Below, piece after piece: positions 32,340 through 42,590 of a stretch of 64,000 nt of DNA; position 1 is the first letter of the stretch, and the number at the start of each line of letters is the position of its first letter. This stretch comes from Euphorbia lathyris (taxonomy: Eukaryota > Streptophyta > Magnoliopsida > Malpighiales > Euphorbiaceae). The stretch is from the NCBI RefSeq assembly GCF_963576675.1, contig NC_088916.1:84027501-84091500 (forward strand), read 5' to 3'. Below the pieces are notes generated by a model. That model was given only the letters and a program-made list of their open reading frames with translations, ran no database searches and was not told where the DNA came from. A program made the position numbers and the translations under genes.

Positions 32340-32850
32340 AGACTATCTTCCACTCTTGTTCTCGTCTTTCTTATCTCTGTGCGAAGAACCCTAGACCTTA
32401 GATACAAAACGATCTTCTTGTCTTTCTTCTCTATTTGCACGAAGAACCGATTTCCCTAATCTTCTGTTCTTTCTTCTTGCTTCTGCGGTTAAACCAATTT
32501 CATTGGGCGAAGAACCCTAGACCCATTTTGTTCGAGTTTACTTGAGTTCCTTCGTCTGCCTGAGTTCGTTCAAGTTCGAGTTGGCTTGAGTTCCTCTGTC
32601 TGCTTGAGTTCGTTCGATATATGGAGTTGAACAAATGTTTATGTTCGAAATCATGCCAGGGCAACTGTACCCTTGCTTTGGAGCTGTGTCCAGGTTTCAC
32701 AATTTTTACTTGTTAATTTGTACATATAGTTTTCCTCAATTCTATAATTATGTTTGTTTGGTTTCTCATCTGACCTTAGCTCAATAAAGCTTTAGGTGAT
32801 CTTTTCATGTTGTTTATATAAATAACAGTTTGATCCATTTCTATGCTTCT
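32340..32850 (+). other. Unassigned interior DNA of the CACTA element
   Basis: The start of this stretch (ACTATCTTCCACTCTTG near 32341) is partly repeated near 35080. The CT-rich run with GAAGAACCCTAG repeats looks like a 5' untranslated region of a captured gene. An intron-like T-rich stretch ends in TTGCAG at 32855 before the PPR fragment. No protein match is visible. Confidence 0.35.
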
Positions 32851-32855
32851 TGCAG

Positions 32856-33232
32856 TTGTTTGGATTCGCACGCAATGTGTTTGATAAAATTCCTGAGAGA
32901 AGTTTGTTTCCTGGAATGCTATGGTTGACGCTCTTGTCCAAATTGGTGAGTTTGAATCTGCATTTAAATTATTTATTCAATTATAGGAATTGTTTGAGCC
33001 TGATGGGTACATAATGTAGAGCATTTTAAATGCTTGTGCTGGTTTATGTGCTTTGTGTTTAGGGATGTGGGCTCATGCTTATTTGTTCAGAACGTTTGAT
33101 GTTGAAGTAGCTATGGTTATTTTGATGTGTGTATTTTTGGTGGATATGTATTGTAAATGTGGATCATTAGATATTTGAACTAAGCATGCCTATGAAACCT
33201 GATGCTGTTATTTGGAGGAGTCTTCTTGATTT
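32856..33232 (+). pseudogene. Captured PPR-protein gene fragment
   Basis: After a TTGCAG acceptor the coding reads ARNVFDKIPERS, then (after a one-base shift) WNAMVDALVQIGEFESA, NACAGLCALCLGMWAHAYLF and VDMYCKCGSLDI. The spacing is that of plant PLS-type pentatricopeptide repeats. Stops occur near GYIM and after SLDI. The end MPMKPDAVIW matches the entry to the E domain. Parental PPR proteins bind organellar RNA. This piece covers only about 125 codons and cannot work alone. The last 35 bp recur at 35637. Confidence 0.75.
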
Positions 33233-33341
33233 AAATGTCAATCATTAGATATTTCCAAAATCATAATTTTTGGACCCTTTTCTTTCTCTAAACAACACCT
33301 AAATGACTTTTATGTTAGTGTGATTTAAACAATAATATAGT

Positions 33342-33553
33342 TAAGGAAATTAAGAACTCCTTTCCATGAATAAGATGCATATTCAGATGTAATTTAAGGA
33401 AATTAAGAACTCCTTTCCATGAATAAGATGCATCTTCAGATGTAATTTAAGGAAATTAAGAACTCCTTTCCATGAATAAGATGCATATTTAGATGTAATT
33501 TAAGGAAATTAAGAACTCCTTTCCATGAATAAGATGCATATTCAGAAGTAAAT
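33342..33553 (+). repeat. Four tandem copies of a 53-bp unit
   Basis: Units start at about 33342, 33395, 33448 and 33501, each with AAGGAAATTAAGAACTCCTT and GAATAAGATGCAT. They differ at one or two bases. Confidence 0.9.
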
Positions 33554-33733
33554 CAATTCCATAATCAGCTAAAACAGACAAACATAACAATCACATTTTA
33601 TGAAATGCTAAAACAGAAAAAAAAAAGAACATAAACTCAAACAAAATCCTCTTCAATAAGTAACCAAAGCATTGAATACATTGTTTATCAAGAATAGATG
33701 GTGGATTATTTATCATTTGGCTTAAAAAAGCTG

Positions 33734-34709
33734 CTAAAGCATGGATTGGAGCATCTCTCTCTCTCTCTCTCTGTTCTAACATGACTCCTGGTAATATGCT
33801 TAAGAGTAGGACAACCAGAAAGTGCCAGAGTAAGCTCAAGTTCATCCTTTAGCATTTCAATTACCCTTTTAACTCTGTATTCTCCCTTGGCCACTAGCCC
33901 AAATACCACTGGTCTTCCAACCTCCAATCATATACATACAAACTTTAAGGACCATAATATAGAACAAGCAACCAGATCAACTAAAAAGCCGGTTCCCAAA
34001 TTTTTTTCCTCCAAAAGAAGTCTGATAAACATGTTACTAATGAATATATACCATGTGAGGGGTGGTAATTTCGGGTTATCGTGTCAAAATCGTGTTATAC
34101 TATCTATATGTTCCATATTGATTATATATGTGCTATAAATGCAAGAAAAATGATAATTGTGTCGATGATATCGTGTTTGTCGAATTGTGTTTGTAATTGT
34201 GTTATCGTGTCAAAATGTGCCACCCCTATCTTAGGACCACCTAATGAATGGAACATATGAAAGATACATGAATATTTGGAACATTAGAGCTCACAAGAAC
34301 AGTTTGTGCACCAAGGGATAATGCTTTAAAAATATATGTTCCTCACCTTACTCCTCAGTCAAACAGTACAAGAATCTTCCCTCCAATAGCATGAACCACC
34401 TATAACCCCAAAAATTGTCTTAAAAAAGCATTCCTGCAAATGTTTACAAAGTGATTTATGAAAGAACATGGTAACACAAATAGCTAGTACTTTTGATCGT
34501 TTCATCTAAAATGACGTTCTGTTCTTACCCCCATAACTTGTTAGAATATAATAGCTCAATGTCCTTTTCATCCTGCATAAAAAAATACAATGAAGTAGTG
34601 GATCTTACCTCCTCCAAAACACTGATAGTGGCTGGACTGTAGTCTAGCTGACGAGCTCCGTGATTAGCGACAATAATTCCAGCAACGCCTACTTCCACTG
34701 CCTTAATTG
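33734..34709 (-). pseudogene. Captured peroxisomal 2-hydroxy-acid oxidase (HAOX/GLO-like) gene fragment
   Basis: Three minus-strand exons with consensus borders are visible. Exon 34709-34609 encodes [20 protein letters not shown], including the NHGARQLD flavin/substrate site, and ends at GTAAG. Exon 34399-34295 encodes VVHAIGGKI then LVLFD, with two in-frame stops where Gly and Arg stand in the family. Exon 33921-33734 encodes [13 protein letters not shown] and [25 protein letters not shown] run at 33754-33772 shifts the frame just before a terminal LQSML, a peroxisomal PTS1-like SML end. The sequence looks closer to HAOX than to photorespiratory GLO ([17 protein letters not shown]). The family are FMN-dependent peroxisomal oxidases. 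The N-terminal half is missing. Confidence 0.85.
34058..34227. mobile_element. Small MITE within the captured oxidase intron
   Basis: The left end AGGGGTGGTAATTTCGGG and the inverted right end AGGGGTGGCACATTTTG share an 8-9 bp terminus, with GTTATCGTGTCAAAA inside both ends. Such AGGGGTGGCAA termini are typical of hAT-like plant MITEs. No clean 8-bp target duplication is visible. Confidence 0.5.
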
Positions 34710-34806
34710 CTACCAATATAGGCAGAACATGTTTAGAAGAAAGGTAATACATGTAGAAGAGCCAAAAGTGTTGGCTGATAGTGTAAATTTCAAGTTCAAC
34801 AAACAT

Positions 34807-36580
34807 TCAGTATCATTTGGTTAAGATATTAAAGGAACACCCTTGGCTGAAAATGTTACATGTCTCAGCTATTTGAATCAAAAATAAAAATAGATCATCG
34901 GGAGAGAGGGAAACACTGTCTTAACTTACCAATTAGATAAAAGTTGTGAACTTTCAAGTGTAAATAATGAGATTAGAGTTCTGTTTTTGTCTGAACTTCT
35001 TTTATGATGCAAAGACAAATGGAAGGGGAAAAGACAACCTTGATCTTACCATCTTCATGAGCAAGTATTAAAAAATTAGACTATATTCCACTATTGTTCT
35101 CGTCTTTATTATCTTTGATTGTTGATAATGCTTCTAAAGACTTGGTATTTAATTTTCTGCTTTAAGTATCTGGAAATTTTGGACCAATGCTTCTAAATAT
35201 CTCACGTTTAATCTTAAAACCTATCTTAGCATCAGTTAAAGGCATCGTTACAAAGTTCTGTTTAAGTAATCTGTTATTAGTTTATAATTTGTTTATAATG
35301 CTAAAACTAATTGTTTGTAGTCTGTTACTTGGTCATGATATTAATAGATTCAACCTTAGATTGGACATGCTTACCCATTAGGTGAAAAACTATGTTCCAC
35401 AAAAACTTTGATTTTAAAGCATTTCACGTTTCGGATACTGAAACTATTGGAAACTTATGTGAAACATTTTGGTTCATGTTTCCGTAATTTAAGAAAATTG
35501 GAAACTTGTTTCTTATAATTTCAAAACGATTTTCCCAGGATATAATGTGTTTTCAGAAGTAGATTAATGTTAATCACTTGTTCAGTAAATCCCTAATATT
35601 TCTAGATCATCTTCTATAAGCTTTAAAATTGGTCTCAAGCATGCCTATGAAACCTGATGCTGTTATTTGGAGAGTTTCAATCGTGCTATTGTGCCTCTCT
35701 CCTCATTCTCATGCACATATTCTATGCTTCTTCACTTTCTCACTTGTCTCTATATGTAGTACTTGCTTCGTGGGTGTGTGTGTGAGAGAGCAAGATCACA
35801 ATGGATCTTGCCTGCTCACTAGGGTTGCTTTATTCAAATTTAAGAATGCTTATTTTACTTGTTGAGTATCTGACTTCATTAGATGCTCTAGGAGCGTTGA
35901 CTCATAGTAAAGTTACTCTAATAGGTTCAGTTTGGCTTTTTGGCGTTCATTAATGTACTCTCCTATATTTCTGGTCTATGCTACTTGTGATGTTCATAAG
36001 ACATTTTAACTAACATGGATACGGTGGACCTGTTATGAGATCTCAATAGGGAAAATGTAGAGAAAATGTGTGGTGTACGTTTATTGTGCTTAGAAGTACT
36101 TCTGATCTTATGGACAAATTTTTGCAGATATATGCAACACTCAAGTATTTCTACCACTTGTTTGATCAAATATGTAAGCCCAATCAGTTTGCAAAATCAG
36201 CAGCAGAACCAAGAGTTCGTCCTATCTTCTATTGATGCTCTTCCAGCCACTGGAGGATCAAGAACGAAGCTTGGTAAGGCAGATAAATGAGCTTCTGTAG
36301 GGATATTAGAGAAACATAAGTAAGGAAGTTCTTTTTCATAGAGATTAATTTAGGGCAGCCACACAATTCAACTAATGTGTAGGGTTGTAAACGTTATGTC
36401 ATTATGCACTACTATTTATTAGTTGGAAATATTTATTACAGTATTTCAACGAAAGCCTTTTACCCACAACTACGTCGGATTTTATTGTTGTAATATTTAT
36501 GCTTATTATATTTCAATATTAGAGCTCCATTCAATCCAAAATAGTTTATTGTATTTTTTTTAATTAAAAACATATCATTG
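34807..36580 (+). other. CACTA interior with duplicated segments and weak exon traces
   Basis: Two short segments repeat earlier ones: near 35070-35116 (compare 32331-32375) and 35637-35675 (the PPR MPMKPDAVIW codons, compare 33180-33217). Another open stretch, 36180-36289, follows a possible acceptor but I do not recognise it. The remaining DNA is AT-rich and looks like introns. Nothing here is a complete gene. Confidence 0.45.
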
Positions 36581-36914
36581 GCTACGGTTGTTAGAACAAC
36601 CGACTCTAATGATCAGAGCATTAGAGTCGTTTGTTTTAACAACGGACTCTAATGGTCAGAGCATTAGAGTCGTTTGTTACAAACAACCGTGGCCAAAGAC
36701 CCTTTTAGCCACGGTTGTTTGTAACAACCATGGCAAAAACGCAAGGCAGTGGAGTCGGTTATTTGTAAAAACCGACTCTAATGCCCCTTTGGCCACGGTT
36801 AAACAACTGTGGCTAAAGATGCCAATCATTTGCCACGGCTCCTTTGGTCACGGTCGTAAAACCGTGGTTAATGACGGTAAACGACCGTAGCCATAGGCCA
36901 TTTCTGTACTAGTG

Positions 36915-38166
36915 AGTTCCCCCGCCGTTTAGTATCCGCAATTGGAGAATCGCCGATGTGGTGGACCCTGAGGGGGACTGGATTTGGTCTAAGTTTGAGT
37001 CCTTCTTTAACCTTGATACTCTTCTTAGGATTAGGGGAGTGAAGGTCAGCAATCAAGAGGAAGACAAGGATAGACATTGTTGGGCCCTAACTAATAGTGG
37101 CCCTTATTCCTGCAAATCGGCCTTTGAGGCTTTTACTCTCAACAGATCCGTCCCTCTCTCGAATACCTGGAAAGTCATTTAGGCCCTTAAAATCCCTTAC
37201 TGTATTAGGAGCTTCCTATGGCTGGGAGTTAGGGATAGGTTACTTACTAACTCGGATAGATACCGACGGCATTTGGTGGAGTCCAAAGCCTGTAGATGCA
37301 GAGGACATGACGAAACATTATGCCATGCTCTTAGGGATTGCTCTAAAAGTATTGAGGTATGGAAAAAAATTCTCCCCTCCCGTGTCCTCTCTTCCTTTCT
37401 TGCCCACTCTGAAGGCAACTGGTTCTCTGATGGTGTGAGTGGGAAGTTACTGGACTTCATGGAGCATGGTGACATTTTCTTTGCTATCATCAGTCACCAA
37501 ATTTGGAAGTGGAGGAACGAGGAGATTTTTGGGGGTAATACTGTTTTTATTCCTAACCTTGTTGAGTTCTTCTCCAATAAACTCTCTGTTACTATTGAGA
37601 GTTTCAAAGGAGATTCCCTTGCCAGATCTACCCAGAAGAGAGATGTCCACCTCGTTGGTTGGAGTAGGCCAAGTGATGGGGTGGTGAAGCTGAATACGGA
37701 TGGCTCTTGCCTTAATAATGGGAAGATTGCGGCCGGTGGTGTTATTAGAGATGCGGGGGGAGCTTGGCTGTCTAGTTTCACCCAGAACCTGGGGATGGTC
37801 TCTTCCTTTTCTGCTGAACTTTGGGGTATTCTCTCTGGTATTAAGCTTGCCAAGAGGCTGGGCATTAAGAGGTTAGCTGTGGAGTCTGACAACATGGAAG
37901 CCATCAAGATGATTTCTGAGGAGCATGTTATTTGTCTTAATAGTCGCAACCTTGTCAAATCTATCAAAAGGCTTGGCTCTTCCTTTGAGTTCCTGAAGTT
38001 CAGCCATATTTTCAGAGAACAAAACCGGGTGGCGGATCGCTTGGCGGCGGCTGGGCATGAGGGAATGTTAGGTGTTTCTACCCTTTATGCCCCTCCTATT
38101 TTTCTTTCTTCTCTTCTTTTAGAGGATAGAATTGGGGTTAGCTTTCCTAGGCTGATCCCAGGTTAG
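36915..38166 (+). pseudogene. LINE ORF2 relic: zf-RVT and RNase H domains
   Basis: Frames 36958-37182 and 37273-38166 are in the same phase, separated by a TAG at 37180-37182 where the family has Trp. The first contains WALTNSGPYSCKSAFEAF, the start of the zf-RVT zinc region, with CRCRGHDETLCHALRDC near 37290. The second has the RNase H-like domain: KLNTDGSCLNNGKIAAGG, AELWGI, ESDNMEAI and FREQNRVADRLAAAGHE, with the catalytic acidic residues D, E and D present. The C-rich stretch at 36919 carries a one-base shift relative to the part before the CACTA element. The LINE probably ends near 38207 at a short A run. Confidence 0.85.
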
Positions 38167-38243
38167 GCGTTTGTTGTTTGTTTTCTTTCCTGCTTCTACC
38201 AAAAAACATATGGCATTTAGAGATTCTAATGAAAAGTTATATC

Positions 38244-38880
38244 TGTTGGAGATTTTAGGTAAAATGGCTCTTTAGCCCTTGCTTTTGTTTTGTGACTTTA
38301 AGTATCCCACATGAGAAACTTATGAGTTGGTTGAAGGATTTATATTGGGTTGGGCCAAATGAGTTATTAAATTGTGTTTAGTGGGTTTTACAAAATAAAC
38401 CACACGCACGCGCTTGCTCGTTCGCACGACGCCCGCCCGTCCCGACCCGACCCGACTGGGCCCGATTTTTAATTGGCCATTAAATATTTTAAACCTTTTT
38501 GTCTATTTCTTAACAAATTAAAAGCCTATCTCCACTATTCCTGATTTTACTCAACCTTTACATTTTTCTCTCCACAAACGTTGTCCACTACAACGTTCAA
38601 TTTTCAACCTAAACAAAAATGAACTCTTAGCAATTCTGCACTCACGATTTTTTCAATTACGCTTTTCATCTCAAACATTACTTTCTTCTCTGGGCATTAC
38701 AATTCTTGCTGTTCCAAAGCTTCGCCCTAGAGTGCACTAGGTCGGCGCTTGCTGTGTAAACCTTGGTTGACGATCAGACTTCCAGATTGCACCAAAGTCT
38801 GTCGTAATCGTTTTCAACGCAATGGTTCTGTCCACGACACATCGTTTACATTTCGATAAGTTATTCTGTTCCTTATTTTG
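38244..38880 (+). repeat. Candidate 5' LTR and leader of the degenerate copia element
   Basis: The region opens with TGTTGGAGAT, and a GC-rich patch with CCCGACCCGACCCGACTGGG lies near 38440-38460. The right border is not defined because no second LTR exists in the window. No gene is seen here. Confidence 0.4.
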
Positions 38881-38906
38881 TACTTACAATTTGAAAACGA
38901 TTAATT

Positions 38907-39533
38907 ATGTCCGTCATCATGTCTGCTCTAATCTCAAAAAACATTCCCGATCTCTCTAAATTAGAGCCCTTAGACGGTCTCAACTACAAAAGATGGTCTC
39001 AGAAAATGCTTATCTTTTTTGAACAATTAGACCTTGATTATGTTGTTCTTTCTGATCCCCTTATCGATCCAAACGGTTCTGCTATGTCGCTTATTGTTCA
39101 ACAATATCATAACCAGTCTGCTAAGTATGAAAAAGATAACAAAACAGTCAGAGCACATCTCCTCAATCATATGTCGAACCCACTGTTTGATATATTTGTG
39201 AACAAAAGGTCTGCAAAAGAAATTTGGGTCTCTTTAAAAGATAAGTATGGGTCTGATGATGCTAGAAAAAGAAAATATGTTGTTGGCAAGTGCTACATTA
39301 TCAAATGGTTTATCAGAAACCGATCATTGATCAGATTCACGAATATGAGAACCTTGTTGCTGAAGTTATCAGTGGAGGGGATGAGTATGTGCGATATGCT
39401 TCAAGCCAATGTTCTGCTGGAGAAGTTCCCTCCTTCCTGCAGTGACTTCAGAAACCACTTGAAGCACAAAAAGAAAGATTTCAGTCTGCATGAGCTTGTT
39501 AGTCATATGCGAACTGAAGAAGCAACAGAATGA
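38907..39533 (+). pseudogene. Gag of the degenerate copia element
   Basis: This 208-aa frame has the UBN2-type gag body: KLEPLDGLNYKRWSQKML near residue 20, RSAKEIWVSLKDKYGSD near 105 and MLQANVLLEKFPPS near 165. A region around 39295-39370 is read out of frame, where another frame gives IHEYENLVAEV, so two compensating shifts are present. The next 150 bp has a stop and the zinc knuckle, which is split by a shift (CFVCGKP in one frame, HRAFQC in another). Confidence 0.8.
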
Positions 39534-39696
39534 AAGATAAGCAACTTTCCTCTATTTCTGTTTCTATTAATGCTAATGTGGTTGAATCTGATGTGATTCC
39601 AAAAGACAGATCAAAAGGACATGCAAACAAGTCCCAGAAAGGCTTCAAATAGAATAAGTCTTTCAAGCATGGAAAGGTCAAAAAGCGAAAGGTTGA

Positions 39697-40290
39697 ATGC
39701 TTTGTGTGTGGAAAACCCCGCACAGAGCATTTCAATGTTTCCAAAGGAAGAACCAACAGAATTCAAATCAAAATGCTAACACAAAGCCTACCGAACAATC
39801 CAATTTGGTGGAGAACAGTGAAATCATTGCTACTGTGGTGGTAGATTCGAACTTGGTGGAAAACAAAACTGACTGGATGGTGGATACTGAAACTACCAGA
39901 CACTTATGTTCGAACAGGGAGCTGTTTCATCATTTTGAGGATGCTGCTGATGGAGAGTGCGTCTCCATGGGTAACACCGCACCTGTTGGTGTTGTTGGTA
40001 AAGGAACAGTCTTACTCAAATTAACTCCTGGAAAAAGTTTATCATTGAATAATGTTTTTTATGTGCCTTCACTTCATAGGAATCTGATTTCTAGTAGTTT
40101 ATTGAATAAGGCTGGTTTAAAAATTACTTTTGAGGCAGATAAGGTGATTCTTACTAAGAATGGGACCTTTGTAGGGAAATGGTATCTAGGTGATGGGCTT
40201 TTTATCATGAACACTATTTATGTTAACTTTGTTGGAAATAATGCAAGTTCTTCTGAATCTGCTTATTTATGTGAGTCTTTGGATGCTTAG
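39697..40290 (+). pseudogene. Protease region of the degenerate copia element
   Basis: The 197-aa frame starts in the broken knuckle and includes WMVDTETTRHLCSNREL. Here the protease active-site motif D-[ST]-G has Glu in place of Gly, which would abolish activity. FYVPSLHRNLISSSLLNKAG then marks the conserved protease end. It ends at a TAG at 40288-40290, just before the GAG-pre-integrase region. Confidence 0.8.
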
Positions 40291-41281
40291 CATGGTAGAT
40301 TAGGACATGTGAATTATGCTTCTATTAAAAGGTTGAAAAATATGCATGTTATTGATATTGTTAATTCTGAGCATGAAAGAAAATGTTCTATTTGCGTAGA
40401 AGCTAAATTTGCCAAGAAGCCTTTTCCATCTGTTACTAAGAGAAGTACTAAATTGCTTGAATTAATTCATTCTGATCTAGCTGACTTTAAGAATTCAACT
40501 AGTAAAGGTGGTAAAAGATGGTAAATGACCTTTGTTGATGACTTTTCTAGATACACCAAAGTATATCTTTGAAGATCAAAAGATGAGGTTGAAAGTATGT
40601 TTCTAAAATATAAAATGGAAGTAGAAAATCAGCTAGATAGAAAAATAAAAAAGCTTAGATCTGATAGAGGTGGAGAATACGGAACCAATTTCCTTAAAAC
40701 GTTTTGTGAGGAAAATTGCATTATACATGAAACTAGTGCGCCATATACACCACAACAAAATGGTATAGCTGAAAGGAAAAATAGAACGCTTAAGGAAATG
40801 ATGAATGCTATGTTGATTAGTTCTGGTATGCCTGATAATGTGTGGGGAGGCTGTTTTGTCTGCATGCTATATTTTAAATAGAGTTACTCATAAAAAATTA
40901 GACAAAACTCCTTATGAGCTTTGGAAGGGGTATTCGCCTAATTTAAATTTCTTGAGGGTCTGGGGTTGTCTTACTAAAGTTGCTTTTCCATCTTTTAGAA
41001 AACCCAACATAGGGCCAAAAACCTTTGATTGTGTTTTTATTGGATATGCTTCTAATAGTGATGCCTTTAGATTTATGGCACTAAATGACTATAACATATG
41101 TGAATCTAGAGATGCAGAATTCTTTGAAAATATTTTTCCTTTAAAGAAAAATCTTGTGTGTGATGATGTTGGTCCCTCTAATTCTTTACCTGCTAGTGAT
41201 TCTCTTGCTTCTAGTACTTTGGAAAAACATGATGAATGTGAACATGAACCTAGAAGAAGTAAAAGAAGGAAAAATAGCTAA
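40291..41281 (+). pseudogene. Integrase of the degenerate copia element
   Basis: Pieces in several frames cover HGRLGHVNYASIKRLK and CSICVEAKFAKKPF (zinc region), then [13 protein letters not shown] after a stop, KLRSDRGGEYGTNF (second Asp), and NGIAERKNRTLKEMMNAML (catalytic Glu). A stop after GKRW and a shift near 40850 interrupt it. [20 protein letters not shown] gives the integrase C-terminal edge. Confidence 0.82.
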
Positions 41282-42590
41282 TAGTTTTGGACCCGACTTT
41301 GTTTCCTCTTCTCTGTTAGAAAATTTAGATAGAATAGTTGATGTTTTTATGTCTGCCTATCTAATAGAAGAAGATCCTAAGACATAAGGAGGCCATGACC
41401 TTTGTAGATGCTAACTTTTGGAAAGAGGCAATAAAAAATGAATTAGACTCTATTATGGTAAATCACAATTAGGATCTAGTCTTTTTGCCTAAAGGGTCCA
41501 AAACTATAAAACTTAAATGGATCTTCAAAAGGAAAAGAAGACCTGATGGATCCATTGAAAAGTTCAAAGGTAGATTAGTTGCGGTAGGCTATAGTCAAAA
41601 GAAAGGAAATGACTATTTTGATACTTACTCTCCTGTTACTAAAATTTCTACTATTAGAATCTTAATTGCAATTGCAGCAATACATAACTTGGTGGTACAT
41701 CAGATGGATGTAAAAACAGCTTTTCTAAATGGCGATTTAGAAGAAGAAATCTATGTCCAACAGCCTGTGGGAAATGTTGTACCCGGTCAGGAAGATAAGG
41801 TATGCAAACTGAGGAAGTCACTGTATGGCCTACACCCAGACAATAGTATGAAAAGTTTAACTCCACTTTACTTTCTGATGGGTACGTAGTTAATGGATCA
41901 GATACATGCGTTTATTCTAAATCATTTGGATCAAATTATGTGATTGTATGTCTTTATGTGGATGATATGCTTATCTTAGGCACTAATTTAGAAATAGTGA
42001 ATAACACCAAAGCCTTCTTATCATCACAATAAGACATGAAAGACATGAGAAAAGCTGATGTAATTCTTGGTGTCAAAATTACAAAAAGTGAAAATGACTT
42101 TTCTTTAGGACAATCACATTATGTTGAGAAATTATTGAAAAAGTTTGATAGCTTTGATGTAGTGCCAGCTAGAACACCCTATGATTCTAGCATATGTATT
42201 ACTAAAAATAAAAGACATAGTGTTTCACAAGAAGAATATGCTGAGATTATTGGGAGTGTTATGTTCTTAATGGCTCATACTAGACCTGACATTGCATATG
42301 CTGTAAATAGATTGAGTAGATATACTCACAATCCAAATGATGAACATTGGAATGCACTTCATCGTTTACTTCAATACTTGAGAGAGGTACCATGAATTTT
42401 AATTTGCATTTTAATAAATTTCCTGCTGTTTTAGAAGGATATTGTGATGAAAATTGGTCATCCAAAAATGATTTGGTGTGTTCCACTAATGGTTATGTTT
42501 TCATTTTGGGTAGTGGTGCCGTCTCTTGGAGATCATGTAAACAAACCTGTATTGCACGCTCAACCATGGAATCAGAATTTATAGCACCAT
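41282..42590 (+). pseudogene. RT and truncated RNase H of the degenerate copia element
   Basis: RT includes KLKWIFKRKRRPDGSIEKFK, HQMDVKTAFLNGDLEEEIYV and the catalytic LYVDDMLILG near 41955, with stops near 41470 and 41887 and another near 42030. RNase H follows with [19 protein letters not shown] and [19 protein letters not shown], then breaks off after STMESEFIA at about 42587. The catalytic DADW-type motif reads CDENWSS. The end is replaced by two copies of a 29-bp unit, CCATTGCACCTTACATCATC and following. Confidence 0.82.

Larger units (their letters stand above)
32018..36914 (+). mobile_element. Non-autonomous CACTA transposon with captured gene fragments
   Basis: The left terminus CACTAGTACAGAAATGG (32018) is repeated inverted at the right end (36914 backwards), a perfect 17-bp TIR. 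The 3-bp target duplication AGT is at 32015-32017 and 36915-36917. Both ends carry 300 bp of subterminal repeats of ACCGACTCTAA- and GCCACGGTTGTT-type units in both orientations. It splits a LINE ORF2. No TNP2-type transposase is seen. Instead the interior holds parts of a PPR gene, a 2-hydroxy-acid oxidase gene, a 53-bp tandem repeat and a MITE. Strand is arbitrary. Confidence 0.9.
38244..42590 (+). mobile_element. Degenerate Ty1/copia element of another lineage
   Basis: A likely 5' LTR starts TGTTGGAGATTTTAGG at 38244 and includes the usual CCCACATGAGAAAC and GGGTTGGGCC words. It is followed by gag at 38907 and pol in copia order. The sequence breaks off within RNase H near 42590. I found no 3' LTR, primer site match or target duplication, so this is a truncated copy. 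Stops and shifts are spread throughout, and it is clearly older than the Sireviruses. Confidence 0.75.

Noticed and set aside
33342..33553. Possible CRISPR-like spaced repeats
   Set aside because: The four 53-bp units are directly adjacent with no spacers, and the DNA is plant. It is an ordinary tandem repeat.
36588..36890. 100-codon plus-strand frame near the right CACTA end
   Set aside because: It is made of the inverted GCCACGG/ACTCTAA subterminal repeats of the CACTA element, not a gene.
38590..38605. CACTACAACG resembling a CACTA terminus
   Set aside because: It lacks the following AAA(T) context and subterminal repeats, has no partner end, and lies in the leader/LTR of the degenerate copia element.
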